From the NCBI GenBank assembly GCA_033398695.1, contig CM065802.1, positions 151,142,096-151,206,095 of the forward strand: DNA of 64,000 nt, read 5' to 3'. Each line of letters starts with the position of its first letter. Position 1 is the first letter of the stretch. Below, in pieces: positions 37,323 through 48,344 of the stretch. A program made the translations under genes and the position numbers. The notes under the pieces were generated by a model. It saw only the letters and a list, made by a program, of their open reading frames with translations. It searched no databases and was not told the origin of the DNA. Source of the DNA: Orobanche coerulescens (lineage: Eukaryota; Streptophyta; Magnoliopsida; Lamiales; Orobanchaceae).

Positions 37323-38254
37323 ACGAGTTCCTCTAGGAAACCCGTCATCCTCCTTTAGGTACAAAAATAAAACCCATCCTCGGTTTATTGTCTCAACATA
37401 ATGCATCGCCTTTACCATTGAATCGGAGATTTCGTGTCTCCGAGACACCGGAACCGCAACTTCCTCCGATAAGTTCACATTGTGATGTCTAAAGATAATG
37501 GTGAGAATAGAATCAAACGGCATTCTGGCCTTTCTTGACCGAGAAGCGTAGTTCTTGGAATGGAAAATATCACCTTTAGTTTTCATCCAACTAAGCACAA
37601 TAACCGCAAAATTCACTTTATCATCATTTAAAACCCAGTAAACTACAAATTTATCAATCCCAACCAACTTGTGTTAAGTATTGAAGCATTTTGTTATAGA
37701 AACCAACACTAGATGGATTTGAATTCCAAATTCGTTGTTCTCAAAGACATCGTCGGTTATTTCGATAACCGCTTTCGAGATAAGAAATTCCTTAATTTTT
37801 AATTCATTCAGACCAGATTCATCTTCAATCGACTTCCCGGAACACACAAAGCCATCATACGATAAACCAAACAATTCATGCAATATTTCCGATGAAATTT
37901 TCACACAAGTTCCACCAACTAAACTTTGAAGATCTAAAGATGTAGAACCCTCATTCTCCCCCGCATGAAGGTTTGCATAGAATTCTCTAACAAGACTCGG
38001 GTAAATCGGTTCTTTGAACTCAATGAAATGGTCAATTCCCAATATTGAAAATTTTTTGTGAATTTCGACATTAGCACGGTCCAAACTTCCGAAATTAAAG
38101 TGATAATAGTCCATGATGTGTTCTTGTGGAAGGATATCGAAAAATACCTTGAAAGCTGTGGATGAAACGAACCGGGTCGAATCGAAATCGGACTCTCTCG
38201 GGCTTTTGGTGTTCTTGTATTGTTTTTCATGGCGGTTCTAGATCCACTTGCCAT
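37323..38254 (-). pseudogene. C1 env-like ORF, N-terminal part (plant-transposon-protein-like)
   Basis: The ORF starts at ATG 38254 (MASGSRTAMKNNTRTPKARE). A frameshift near 38120 leads to a stretch with SLVREFYANLHAGENEG, GGTCVKISSEILHELFGL and IEITDDVFENNEFG; a stop after TKCFNT (37674-37676) is followed by VGIDKFVVYWVLNDDKVNFA and VKAMHYVETINRGWVLFL up to the N2 junction. This resembles the putative plant transposon protein domain found in the third ORF of SIRE and Athila elements, often called env-like. I see no signal peptide or transmembrane helix, so an envelope role is unproven. It has its own upstream motif array and TATA box. Confidence 0.68.
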
Positions 38255-38412
38255 GGAAGAGAGGTTTTGAGGATGAATTTGGATGAAACTGAGAGTATGG
38301 AGGATAATTTTTGGAATTTTCGATCGTAAGATGGTTAGGGTTTATGCGAGAAATGAAAAGGGGATCGTCCCTCTTTTGATTTTAAGTGAACTACCGACTC
38401 GTTAGAGTGCTT

Positions 38413-38598
38413 TATATGGGAGATAACATACTTTATTGATAAAGAAATAGGTCACTGGACGGTCCAGAACCTTCAGGCCTTTTTGAGAGAAATTGATTAG
38501 TGTACGCTAAAACTTCTAAGTGGCGTGCGCTATCGGGTTCGAGCTGATTCTGGGGAGTATATTTAGCGCACATTAATGAAGGTGGCTAGCGCGCGCTA
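38413..38598 (-). promoter_or_regulatory. Putative internal promoter of the C1 env-like ORF
   Basis: Four words of the TAGCGTGCGCTA type begin at 38498, 38521, 38564 and 38587, with intervals of 23, 43 and 23 bp. In sense order they lie about 75 bp upstream of CCATATAAAGCACTC (TATA 38413-38422), which is about 160 bp upstream of the env-like ATG. The rest of the 400-bp spacer between pol and the env-like ORF shows nothing else. The layout matches the LTR promoters of unrelated gypsy elements here, so I infer a promoter for a subgenomic transcript. Confidence 0.5.
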
Positions 38599-38658
38599 GG
38601 TCCAGGAAAAAATCTCAAGAATTGATTTCTCATAAGACAAATAATAAAGAATAATCTT

Positions 38659-39467
38659 TTAAAAATTGTCGATGTGTCCAATACCGAGTTGTAAACGGAT
38701 ATAATTAAAAGATTCCTCACGTAAAGGTTTTATAAATATATCGAATATCATTTTTTTTTAACGTGGTCTCAAAGAAAATCATGTCTTATATCGATGTGTT
38801 TGGTTCTACTGCGCAATACCGGATTCTTACTAAGATTAATAATACTGGTATTATTACATAAAATGGGGATGTTTCAATAAATATGCCATAATCCCTAAGT
38901 TGATTTTTTATCCATAGTACCTGTGCACAAGAACTACCGACATAAATATATTCAGCTTCAGCTGTAGATAAATCTACACTCGTTTATTTCTTGCTACCCC
39001 ATGAAATCGAGCAAGAGCCTATAAAATGACATGTTCTGCTTGTACTCTTTTTATCAATTTTACAACTGCCAAAATCGGCGTCACTATAGCCAATGAGATT
39101 AAAATCTAGACAGGATGGATACCATAAGCCTAGTCTAATTGTACCATTTAAATAACGAAAAATTCGCTTACATAGAGTAAAATTAGATTCCTTTGTATTT
39201 GCTTGAAAACGAGAACATAAACACGTACCAAATATTATGTCAGGTCTGGAAGCAGTTAAATAAAGCAGTGAACCAATCATACCTCGAAAAAGTTTTTGAT
39301 CGACAGGTTTTCCATTTTCATCTTTATCAAGCTTTAGAGTAGATGACACTGGTGTGGAAATGACCTTGCTGTTATCCATTTTGTACTTTTTGAGGAGATC
39401 TTTTAAGTATTTGGTTTGATGGATAAAGATTCCATCTTTGCATTGCTTAATTTGCAGCCCGAGGAAG
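38659..39467 (-). pseudogene. C1 reverse transcriptase end and RNase H
   Basis: From the N4 junction the frame reads GLQIKQCKDGIFIHQTKYLK, then MIGSLLYLTASRPDI (a copia RT/RNase H hallmark), GYSDADFGSCKIDKKSTSRT and CAQVLWIKNQL, and finishes RLQLGIGHIDNF with a stop at 38659-38661. Stops and frameshifts occur after ISWGSKK (38984) and further on. It is the continuation of 58231-60350; the TSD GGAAG lies at 39463-39467. Confidence 0.88.
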
Positions 39468-40780
39468 TGTTAGGCGTACTTTTATACGCTTATTTATCAA
39501 TATTTTGTATTCTTTTTGTGAGTAAATCTGCATAAATGAGCCTTTAATGCCCTATTATTTTATGTTTTGCAGGAAATTGGAGTCTGAAAGCCGAAACGAT
39601 GAAAAACGGACGAAAACGGCGAATTTTGGCCTGGGGCCGCGGCACAAGGCAAGCGGGCCGCGGCACACGCAGAGGACCAGCAGGCACCAGAGTAGACTGT
39701 ACTCTGAGCCGCGGCACAGATATAGTGAGCCGCGGCCCAGAGGAAAATTATAGCGCCCAGGTTTTTATCGGAGTCCCGTGAGCCGCGGCACAGATTAAGT
39801 GAGCCGCGGCACACGGGGCGGTTTTGGTGTACTCCGCGTGGGTTTGGGCCGTTTTGAAGCCAGTTCTCGACCTAATCACACGGACGCGATTTGGAGGCTG
39901 CTGGGAGCTATAAATAAGGGCTTAAGGCCCTAATTAATAATGGGGAGAAGGATCAATCTTGGAGCCGGAGAATCAAAGGATCGACTATCATCAAGAGCAG
40001 AGGGCGGAAGCCAGAAGAACGGAGGAATCCGAGCTCCTCATCTGCGTTTGATTTCCATGCTTTCATTTATTAATTCTGTATTTTTATATTTTAGCATGTC
40101 AGGCTAAAACCCTGTTCTAGGATTTTGATGAAATCTACGTTTTAACGGATTTGCTTTTGATTATCTATATAATTTCCTTTTCTGTTGAGTTTTTTCCCAA
40201 TCGATTTTAATGCTTTCAATTGTCTGGCTAATAATTGGATTGTTTTAATTACGCAACTCGAATCGGGAGAGGAGAGTTGGTGAGGAACTATTGGTGAGAA
40301 CCGTTTTATCTTGTGAGATAGGAATATACTCATAGGAACTATGTGGCCTTTTGAGGATTTTGTGCTTTTTGCCTATTGTCGAATTAATTCACCTAGGGAT
40401 AGAGTGCGTTATTCGCCTTTAAAAAATCTATTGACCTCGGGAGAGGCGGTAGAGTATATTAGCAATCTTCACCTTCAATAAATTGGGGAAATTATTAACT
40501 TCAGATAATCGAGAGTAAATTCGGATAAACCAAGGTGGATTCAGAATCCTAGACTTATTCATCATTTAATTTTCTTTCTTCAAGCGATCGTTTTTACTGT
40601 TGGCTATTTTATTGGTTTTATTTAGTTATTAATTGCAACCCAATTTTCTACTATTCAAATAAAATTAGAGTACATAAAAATCGGTACTTAGTAATTCAGT
40701 CCTTATGGGAACGATACTCACTCATCACTTTATTACTTGTCTACGATAACGTGCACTTGCGTTAACGAAATATCGCAACA
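39468..40780 (+). mobile_element. N4 5' LTR
   Basis: The LTR runs from TGTTAGGCGTACTTTTATACG to AATATCGCAACA. It carries a GxGCCGCGGCAC array (39634-39812) and a TATA box (GCTATAAATAAGGG, 39907-39920). The downstream AT-rich portion is typical of Athila LTRs. Confidence 0.9.
39634..39919 (+). promoter_or_regulatory. N4 5' LTR promoter: GAGCCGCGGCAC array and TATA box
   Basis: Word starts are 39634, 39655, 39706, 39727, 39780 and 39801: three pairs each exactly 21 bp apart, separated by 51 and 53 bp. CTATAAATAAGG follows about 97 bp after the last word. The 3' LTR repeats this at 57086-57371. The geometry equals that of the chromovirus N2 although the elements belong to different lineages. 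Confidence 0.7.
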
Positions 40781-40786
40781 AGTTTT

Positions 40787-40804
40787 TGGCGCCGTTGCCG
40801 GGGA
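40787..40804 (+). other. N4 primer-binding site (tRNA-Asp type)
   Basis: TGGCGCCGTTGCCGGGGA begins six bases after the 5' LTR. This is the hallmark PBS of Athila/Tat elements and fixes lineage and orientation. Confidence 0.92.
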
Positions 40805-40914
40805 TTGATTTCTACTAATATCGATTTCAGTATTTCTAGTCTTAGTTTGAAGATTTTTTGTTTTTGTGTTATTTTATTTGTTTGTTTTTCCTTTCAGGAT
40901 TGTTCGGTTAGTGC

Positions 40915-43512
40915 ATGAGAAAATTCGGTAATGAAGGCCTACTACCTTTGGATACCGAACTCGAGCGCACTCTTCGGAGAAACAAAAAGGAGAAACGAGA
41001 GTCACCAACCACAGTCACCATGGCCGAAAACACCGAAAATCACGGAGGTGATAATCTTGTTCAGCAAGTTCAACCGGCATTAGCACTTCGAGATTATGCT
41101 ATGCCGAAAATCAACGCGAACTTTTCGGGGATTCGGCGTCCCACCATTCAGGCGAACAATTTCGAAATCAAGCCTGTAATTATTCAGATGGTGCAATCGA
41201 GCCAGTTCTGTGGATTGCCCAACGACGACCCCAATGCACACATTGTGTCGTTTCTCGAGATTTGTGACACGTTCAAGAACAACGGTGTCACCGATGATGC
41301 CATCCGTCTAAGGCTCTTCCCTTTCTCTTTGAGGGACAAAGCAAAATTTTGGTTGAACTCTTTACCGCCGGGCTCTATCACGACATGGGCAGAATTAGCG
41401 CAAGCCTTCCTTGCTAAATTCTTCCCACCTTCGAAGACGGCAAGGTTACAGAACGAGATCACTACCTTTGGGCAATTCGATATGGAGTCACTTCATGAAG
41501 CTTGGGAGCGGTACAAATATTTATTATGGAGATGCCCACACCATGGCCTACCGGATTGGCTCCAAATACAAATATTTTACAATATATTGAGTGCTTCTGC
41601 ACGCACTCTCGTCGATGCGGCCTCTGGAGGAGCCTTAATGGGAAAAACTATGGCCGAGGCACACTCTTTGTTGGAAGCTATGGCCACAAATGCGTATCAA
41701 TGGCCGTCTGAACGAGTAAATCCGAAGCGAGTCATGGAAATCTCGAATAATGATCCGATCTCTACATTGTCGGCCCAAGTCGCAGCGCTAACTCAGCAAC
41801 TTCAAGCCTTTTCGCATTCTCCTTCCCCCGTTACCATTGAATCTTGTAATTGGTGTAATGGATCTCACCCTAGCGCAGAGTGCCAAGTCGGAAACCCTTT
41901 CGAGCAGCCCCTAATTGAACAAGCTCAGTTCGTAGGGAACGGGAATCGACAAAACAATCTGTACTCCATCACGTATAATCCGAGATGGCGTAATCATCCT
42001 AACTTCTCATGGAGAAACGGACAAAACTCGAACCAGCCTCCGTTCGCTCAACACCAACAGCAACCTCCTCCCGCTCCAAAAGTTTCTCTAGAGGAAGCTA
42101 TTGCGAAATTGGCAGCAAATACGAGTCAGTTCATGACCCGTACGGAAGCAACATTGCAAAACCATTCCGCTTCTATCCGCAACATGGAAGTCCAACTGGG
42201 CCAGATTGCTAATGTATTAACAGCCCGCCCCGAAGGTACCTTGCCAAGTACGACTGAAACGAATCCCAGAGAGAGTGTCAATGCAATTGGTTTGAGAAGT
42301 GGTAAGAAATTGTGTGAGTAGCCTGAGCAGAGCCAAAAGATAAGTGAGGATGAGGAGAAGAAAAATTCAGCGACTAAGGAATCACCAAGTTTAAGACCCG
42401 CGATACTGTTTCCGGACAATCCAAAAGCATATGTACCACCTGTCCCATTTCCGCAGCGACTACAACAGAAAAAGGTGGACAAGCAATTCTCGAAATTTCT
42501 CGACGTTTTCAAGAAGCTTCATATAAATATTCCATTTGCTGATGCGTTGGAACAAATGCCAAGCTATGTCAAGTTCATGAAGGAGATCTTTTCAAACAAG
42601 AGAAAGCTCGAGGAGTATGAGACAGTCGCATTGATGGAGGAGTGCAGCGCTATTCTTCAGAAAAAGCTTCCGCCAAAATTGAAGGATCCGGGAAGTTTTA
42701 ATATACCTTGCACTATAGGAAATCTGACTTTTGAAAGAGCGTTATGTGATCTCGGGGCCAGTAATAATCTCATGCCTTTGTCTATTTTCAAGAAGCTAGG
42801 AATTGGGGAGGCAAAACCGACGACAATATCACTGCAATTAGCGGATCGATCGATTAAATATCCGAGGGGACTGATAGAGGACGTGTTAGTAAAAGTCGAT
42901 AAGTTCATCTTTCCGGCCGATTTCATTGTGCTTGACATGGAGGAGGATCAAGACATCCCAATTATTTTGGGAAGACCATTCTTAGCGACCGACCGAACTC
43001 TTATAGACGTAGAAAAAGGCGAACTAACTCTAAGGGTTCAAGACGAGCATGTCACTTTCCAAGTATTTAAATCCTTTCCGTGTCCAGGGGGTGTTGAGAA
43101 GATCTCGCAAATTGAAAGTGTGGATGCCATTGCGAGAGACACACACCGGAAGAATCGTCGGTCGAAAAAGTCAGAATCTGTTTCAGCTGCCCCAACGCCT
43201 AATAAAGAGCAAGTCGCGTGTATTAGGCATTTGAATATGTCGCCATCCGTTCAGCCACAATCGGACAAGTATCATTCTATCCTAAGTTCGTTCGTGAAAG
43301 AGGAAAATAAGCCAGAAGTCAAACGGGCGCCTAGTCGTTTGGAAAATGGGTGTTTTGGAAAGTTGTTTTCGTCAAAACCTTTTCGCAAACAACATTGGGT
43401 ATCCAAACCAAAAATCGGATCGTTAAGGACCAATGGTCAAAATTTTAAAACACACATTAACGGTTCGATGGACGGGGCGGAGTTCAAATGGAGTTTGCGA
43501 AAAGCGAACTGA
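40915..43512 (+). pseudogene. N4 Gag-protease (one internal stop)
   Basis: A single frame runs from ATG 40915 to 43512, broken only by TAG at 42319-42321. Gag shows SQFCGLPNDDPNAHIVSFLE, RLFPFSLRDKAKFWLNSLP and TWAELAQAFLAKFFPPSKTA, all typical of Athila capsid, and a short knuckle CNWCNGSHPSAEC (residues 311-323, CX2CX3HX4C). The protease region reads ALCDLGASNNLMP (Asp at 42748-42750) and IPIILGRPFLAT; the D-L-G-A form is usual in Athila. After 43512 there is no RT. A hairpin GCTTCTCGGGAGGCAACCCGAG-like segment follows at about 43551-43573. Apart from one stop it is well preserved. Confidence 0.9.
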
Positions 43513-43726
43513 TTTCGCAAATAGGTCCGACTGAAGACTATAAACTTAGCGCTTCTCGGGAGGCAACCCGAGTTTTAGTAGTAGATTTTTGCGTTTCAGT
43601 ATTTTGTTGCATTTTTGAATTTTTATTTTTCATCATTTTTGCTTTGATTTGCTTATCCCTCTCGTTCTTTACGTGTTCCTTTTAAAATTCTGTGCAGAAA
43701 AAGTCCCAGGGGAAAAATTTATGCCT

Positions 43727-44075
43727 GAGCCGCGGCACACACAAATCGAACCAGAAGGCTAAACTTGCTGTACTCTGTGCCGCGGCACAACCTTACTGAG
43801 CCGCGGCACACTTGATCGCTGAGTCACGACACGTTGCTTCTGAGCCGCGGCACACAAGATGCACCAGATATGCCCAGGACGTTGTACTCTGTGCCGCGGC
43901 ACAGACCAAGTGAGCCGCGGAACATCAACACTCTGAGCCACGGCACCCGCATTCTGAGCCGCGGCACAAGTCGGTATAACATCCACACCCAGGCATGCTG
44001 TACTCTGTGCCGCGGCTCACTTATGTTGTGCCACGGCCCATCGTTCAGAATTTGAACAGCCCAGGTAGCCTTATA
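43727..44075 (+). promoter_or_regulatory. Putative internal promoter of N4 ORF2: phased CCGCGG palindromes
   Basis: Eleven words (GAGCCGCGGCAC, GTGCCGCGGCAC and decayed forms) start at 43727, 43777, 43798, 43821, 43842, 43891, 43912, 43935, 43955, 44007 and 44028. Intervals are 50, 21, 23, 21, 49, 21, 23, 20, 52 and 21 bp, a higher-order unit of about 115 bp marked by TGTACTCTGTGCC at the start of each block. A TATA-like CCTTATAACACG (44065-44076) follows, then a leader and ORF2. The same word and spacing occur in the N4 LTR promoter. Confidence 0.55.
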
Positions 44076-44182
44076 ACACGCATTCGGCCGACCCCAGGTA
44101 CATTTCCTTCCCCTTTCCTTTGCACAAGCGATCGGCCGACTCTTCCCTTCTTTTTCCTCTTGCGAACTACAATCTATACCAG

Positions 44183-44708
44183 GTAATCCTAATTCCCTTG
44201 ATCCTTATCGTTACATGAGTTGAAAAGTAAGTTAGTTGTTCATTGATTGACTATGTTGATTAGTTTTTTTTCAAAAGTTCTATCAAGTTGAGTTGAGGAT
44301 ATGATGGTTTTGATCGATTTTTAATGATTATTTTCGATTATGATTGAATTGAATATGTCGTTTGTCATGAAGAATGATTCGTGTTGTTGTTTTTGGGGAT
44401 TTAATGAAGTTATAGTCATATTTGTTCTTCAATTAAAAGGATGCACTCAAGGTGTTTGATGAAATGCCTGAATGAAGTTTTTGATGAATGTTAAGTCAAT
44501 GTTTTGAACTATGTGCAACAAACTCGTTTCTGGATTTACAGCGACCCCAACCTTTACGACAGTTTTATGCGTAGAATGCTCAATTTCAATTTTCTCTCAC
44601 GGCGGTGCTAGCTCGTTCGATTCTTGATTCATGTTTAGATATCCTTGGCCGAGTAATGTCATTCTCATTATTGTTTAAGTAAAAAAACTCCGGTGTTTAA
44701 CGTTTCAG
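44183..44708 (+). other. Possible intron in the ORF2 leader
   Basis: CCAG|GTAATC at 44182/44183 and GTTTCAG|GA at 44708/44709 are plausible splice sites. They bracket a 526-bp AT-rich, non-coding stretch that ends nine bases before the ORF2 ATG. Spliced env-like messages are known for some Athila-group elements. This is inference from splice-site appearance only. Confidence 0.3.
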
Positions 44709-44717
44709 GAACTCGCT

Positions 44718-45965
44718 ATGGCTAGAACCAAAAAGCTCATCAAAAGGGCCAGGACTCAGTCGTCCCCCACATGATGGGAAACTTCTCATAGTCGGGCCGA
44801 GTTGGAGGCGCATCAATTCTCTGACCCGGAGATCCATAAAATCTTCAACGAGAAGATTCACCCTCGACCTCTGATCCCGGAGAGGGGATTCACCCCATCC
44901 CCCCAGGACGGGGAACTTCTGACCATGATCAACGAGATGGGGTGGGCCCATTTTGCTGCACCTCCCGAGCCGGCGGTGATATCTATTGTGCAGGAGTTTT
45001 ATGCAAGCGCTTTGTTGAAGCACATTCGGGCGGGGCAGATGTTACAGCAGTTAGACACTCGGACTCAGGTCGTAGTCCGAGGCATTACGGTGGATTTTTC
45101 TGTAGCTGCTATTCGGAGGTTATTTGAGCTGCCGGTGGTTGATGAGACGGCTTATACGCGAGTTATGGATAGCCTCACGAAGGAGGCTCTGCTCGAGACT
45201 CTTACATAGCCCAACTCCGACTGGGAGAGGCACGCACCGGCTTCTTCCACCTTCTACTTTAAGAGCTCGCGCCTCAGTCGGTTCGGGCGAGCCTAGTTGT
45301 ACTTCATCTGCGCACGTATTGACCCTACCTCGCAGATCCGCACTGTTTTTCTCTCTCGAGCCCGTACATTATATGCTATCACATCCGGGCTGCGATTCGA
45401 TGTGGCTCCTCTCCTGGTCCGATCTGTCTTCCAGTGTATTTAGGGAGGGGCCAAGACGGGGCTGAAGCACCCCTCTCTTATTTGCGCTCTTTGCCGGTAG
45501 TCAGGGATAACGTGGTCAGACGACGAGCCGATGCTAGCCCCCCAGGGCCCGATTGATCACCGCATCATTTCGCATTTTGACCAGTGGGGAGGAGCGCCGG
45601 CACACTCTCGGGGGCGAGGATTTTCACTTGATGAGGCCCACGAGGGGTCCCCCGAGCCTCTTCTTCTGACGCAGGAGCAGATGGAGTCCAGCCCGCCGCC
45701 CGACAGAGAGCACTTGCAGGCGATGTTCGACGGATTGAGAAAGGAGATGAGGAGAGAGAGATAGAGGAGTTGAGGAGAGAGAGAGAGAGAGCCTTCTGGC
45801 TGGATTGAGAGAGGAGAGGCGGATGGAGAGGGAGAGCATCATTGCTGCCGTCCGAGATGAGATGCGAGAGCAGGCCCGCCGAGCCAACCATCGTGAGTCG
45901 AGGCGTATGGCAGCGAGAGATGCCTACCACCAGGAGCACTTTGCTGCATGGACGGCCACATTATG
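44718..45965 (+). pseudogene. N4 ORF2 (plant-transposon-protein/env-like), 5' part
   Basis: ORF2 starts at ATG 44718 with a basic N-terminus (MARTKKLIKRARTQSSPT). The frame continues through stops at 44772, 45207, about 45294, 45441 and 45501 to 45764, then shifts in a GAGAGA-rich tract. Readable parts include AHFAAPPEPAVISIVQEFYA, VVVRGITVDFSVAAIRRLFEL and LYFICARIDPTSQIRTVFLS, matching the putative plant transposon protein family. The C-terminal half is rich in acidic and basic residues (MREERRMERESIIAAVRDEM), probably coiled coil. N3 interrupts it at 45966. No membrane helix is evident. Confidence 0.7.
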
Positions 45966-46983
45966 TGTAACACCCCGAGATATTCGGAATAATTACAGCG
46001 CCGTAAACCCTTTAGATAAGGATTTACAAGGCTAATTTTAAAAGAAGTGTAAAAACAATACAATCGAACAACTGAAGTTCAAATACAGATTTGATTCAAC
46101 CGATCAAATGAGTTAACTTATACAACCATATCGAATTGACTTTATTAAAACAGACGTACTCGAGTACTATACGAACCAAGCAGACAAATCACAATAACAA
46201 TAACATCAATCACATCACTGAGCCATTTCATCGTCTTGTCGGTACTGTGGTTGCCTCCCCGCTCCTCGGCTACCTGAACATCAAAACAATGTCCACCCCC
46301 GAAGGGGTTAGCAAAACAATGCTAGTACAAGTATCATCATACAATAAATCATCAATGCATCATAAAACATGCAAAACGGACTTCCGCCACCAGAATCAAA
46401 CGATGCGAATCCTCACGATTCCATCAACACAATACAAGGTAATCCAAATGATCCAATACTCAAGATAGATCCCCATGATGATCCCGTCGGACCAACGCAT
46501 GGTGGAAAACCCATCCAATGATCCAGCGCCCTCAGCATAGATCCCCATGATGATCCCGTCGGACCAACGCATGGTGGACATTCGATCCATCGCCCTCAGC
46601 ATAGATCCTCATGACCCCCCTCGGATCATTTATACCATAATCAATCAATTATGCATACACATATGCATTTCAATATGTTCATCAATATGAACAAACAACA
46701 ACGAATATCACGAGAATTCTCAGAAATACATCTCATATTCAACAATATGAATAAAACCACAAGCATGATAAATCGAACTCGACATATGATACTTGCCTCG
46801 AAAATGGCAAGGACGAAACTCTTCAATGATCTCGACACACTCGAAGGCCGCCTCCTTCGATCAATGTAACAAGCTCGAACCTTAACAAAAGGAACGATAT
46901 ACAAATCATCTCAAGTCGAACGATGGCCTAATAATTCGGTCTACGGCCGAAAAGCTCAAAATAACCAATCTGCCTGGACTGCT

Positions 46984-47175
46984 TAGCGTGCCCTACGTAC
47001 TCTACATAACGTGCGCTAAGCAGGCCTGTTAGCGTACGCTATCGTGTAAGACTAGCGTGCGCTAGTTACGAACTGACAGTTTGAACCGGCCGATACATAA
47101 CGTACGCTACATACGTTTTGTACGTTAACTGAACCCCGATAGCGCACGTTAACTCACATATGTTAGCGTGCACTA
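46984..47175 (-). repeat. N3 left LTR downstream TAGCGTGCGCTA array
   Basis: Words start near 46984, 47007, 47030, 47053, 47098, 47119, 47140 and 47164, with intervals 23, 23, 23, 45, 21, 21 and 24 bp; several are variant (TAACGTACGCTA, TAGCGCACGTTA). In sense order it lies about 670 bp downstream of the TATA box, so it would be transcribed. The right LTR has it at about 54232-54425. Confidence 0.7.
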
Positions 47176-47840
47176 ACCCTGCATGGCAGAATACTGCTAA
47201 CGGAAAAACTGGTTGAAAGGTGGTGAATTCATGAATTCTATGTTGATACAACATGTCATCCTCAAGCATGTCATGCTAAAAAGGTTTGTGGAAGTTCCAT
47301 GATCATGAGGTACAAATATACGGATAATCAACTCAACATCATATCTTTTCTAAGATCTTCAAGAAATATTCTATGTTCCGATTATTCCAAGTCCCAAAAC
47401 ATATGATTCGTTACGTAAAATATACGAACTAGGTAATCTCCGATTACTGATCATAAATCGATTTAAAAACGCTTAGGAGTCCATAAACTGATATGGTTCA
47501 AAGGTTCATACGATAAATAGTGCCGATACGTCAAAGTATCCTTCTAACATGTGATGACCGATCATAAATGAAATAACTGGCTATCTAAGCATGATCAGAC
47601 GTCCTAAAGAACATTACTAACATCGGTGAAGAATCACCTACCTCAAAGTAGTGAAGAACACGGAAGAAGTCGAAGCAATCCAACACCAAAGGCTTGAACA
47701 CCAATCTCCAACGATGTATGATCTTCAATCACGAGCTAGGGTGTTGATATGAAGTGTTTTGGGTGAGGGAAGTTATGTTCTAAGTGTAAGAATTCGGATA
47801 ATGGGAGTAGAGAGAACTGAAATCACGAATAGGATGCTGT

Positions 47841-48158
47841 CCTATTTATAATAAATGGGTATTAGCGCGCGCTATACCCTGTTCGTAGCGTGCGCTAACG
47901 GCTCACTAACTAAACTGTACTCGGCACTTAGCGTGCGCTACGCATATACCTGTAGCGTGCGCTAAGGCGTTGACTCGGCTTTTTCCCGAAAGCCGTCCAG
48001 GTACATCCGACACGATCCGACAGGGGTCCCCCGGCCAGATCTCACCTACCGCACGTCTCAATCAAATTGACCATGCATAGCGTGCGCTAATGACCATATG
48101 TAGCGTGCGCTATGAATCTACGTTAGCGCACGCTAAACATAGCCGGTAGCGTGCGCTA
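47841..48158 (-). promoter_or_regulatory. N3 left LTR promoter: TAGCGTGCGCTA array and TATA box
   Basis: Words start at 47863, 47886, 47939, 47963, 48078, 48101, 48124 and 48147, with intervals 23, 53, 24, 115, 23, 23 and 23 bp. In sense order the array ends 13 bp before TATAAATAGG (47841-47850). The right LTR carries an equivalent at 55087-55405. Confidence 0.7.
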
Positions 48159-48344
48159 CATGCGCAGATTTACAATCTTCAAATCACAACCACGAAATTA
48201 AATGCTCGACAACATCGGATTATGAAATACGGAAAATAATACTCAGATCAAGTACAATCATTACAATATCACCAGTTCCAATTACATAACAGAAATCCCG
48301 GGTATTACATCCTTCCTCCCTAAAAAGAAGTTTCGTCCCGAAAC

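Larger units (their letters stand above)
45966..48309 (-). mobile_element. N3 3' LTR (left copy)
   Basis: The LTR runs from TGTAACACCCCGAG to CGGGTATTACA. It contains the U5 stem-loop GTAAACCC/GGATTTAC (46003-46027), a tandem repeat of about 71 bp (GATCCCCATGATGATCCCG near 46469 and 46540, partial near 46605), a first TAGCGTGCGCTA array (46984-47175), a TATA box (47841-47850) and a second array (47863-48158). Confidence 0.92.

Noticed and set aside
37674..38114. Possible host gene encoding a unique acidic protein
   Set aside because: It lies between copia pol and the N2 insertion, on the pol strand, and its frame resumes at 28496 on the other side of N2; it matches the env-like third ORF of the element.
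45700..45830. GAGAGA-rich tract as a regulatory GAGA element
   Set aside because: It encodes the Arg/Glu-rich part of N4 ORF2 and is better explained as coding low complexity with slippage.
45966..48309. Solo LTR
   Set aside because: A matching LTR at 53217-55556, coding sequence between them and TTATG duplications on the outer sides show that it belongs to full-length N3.
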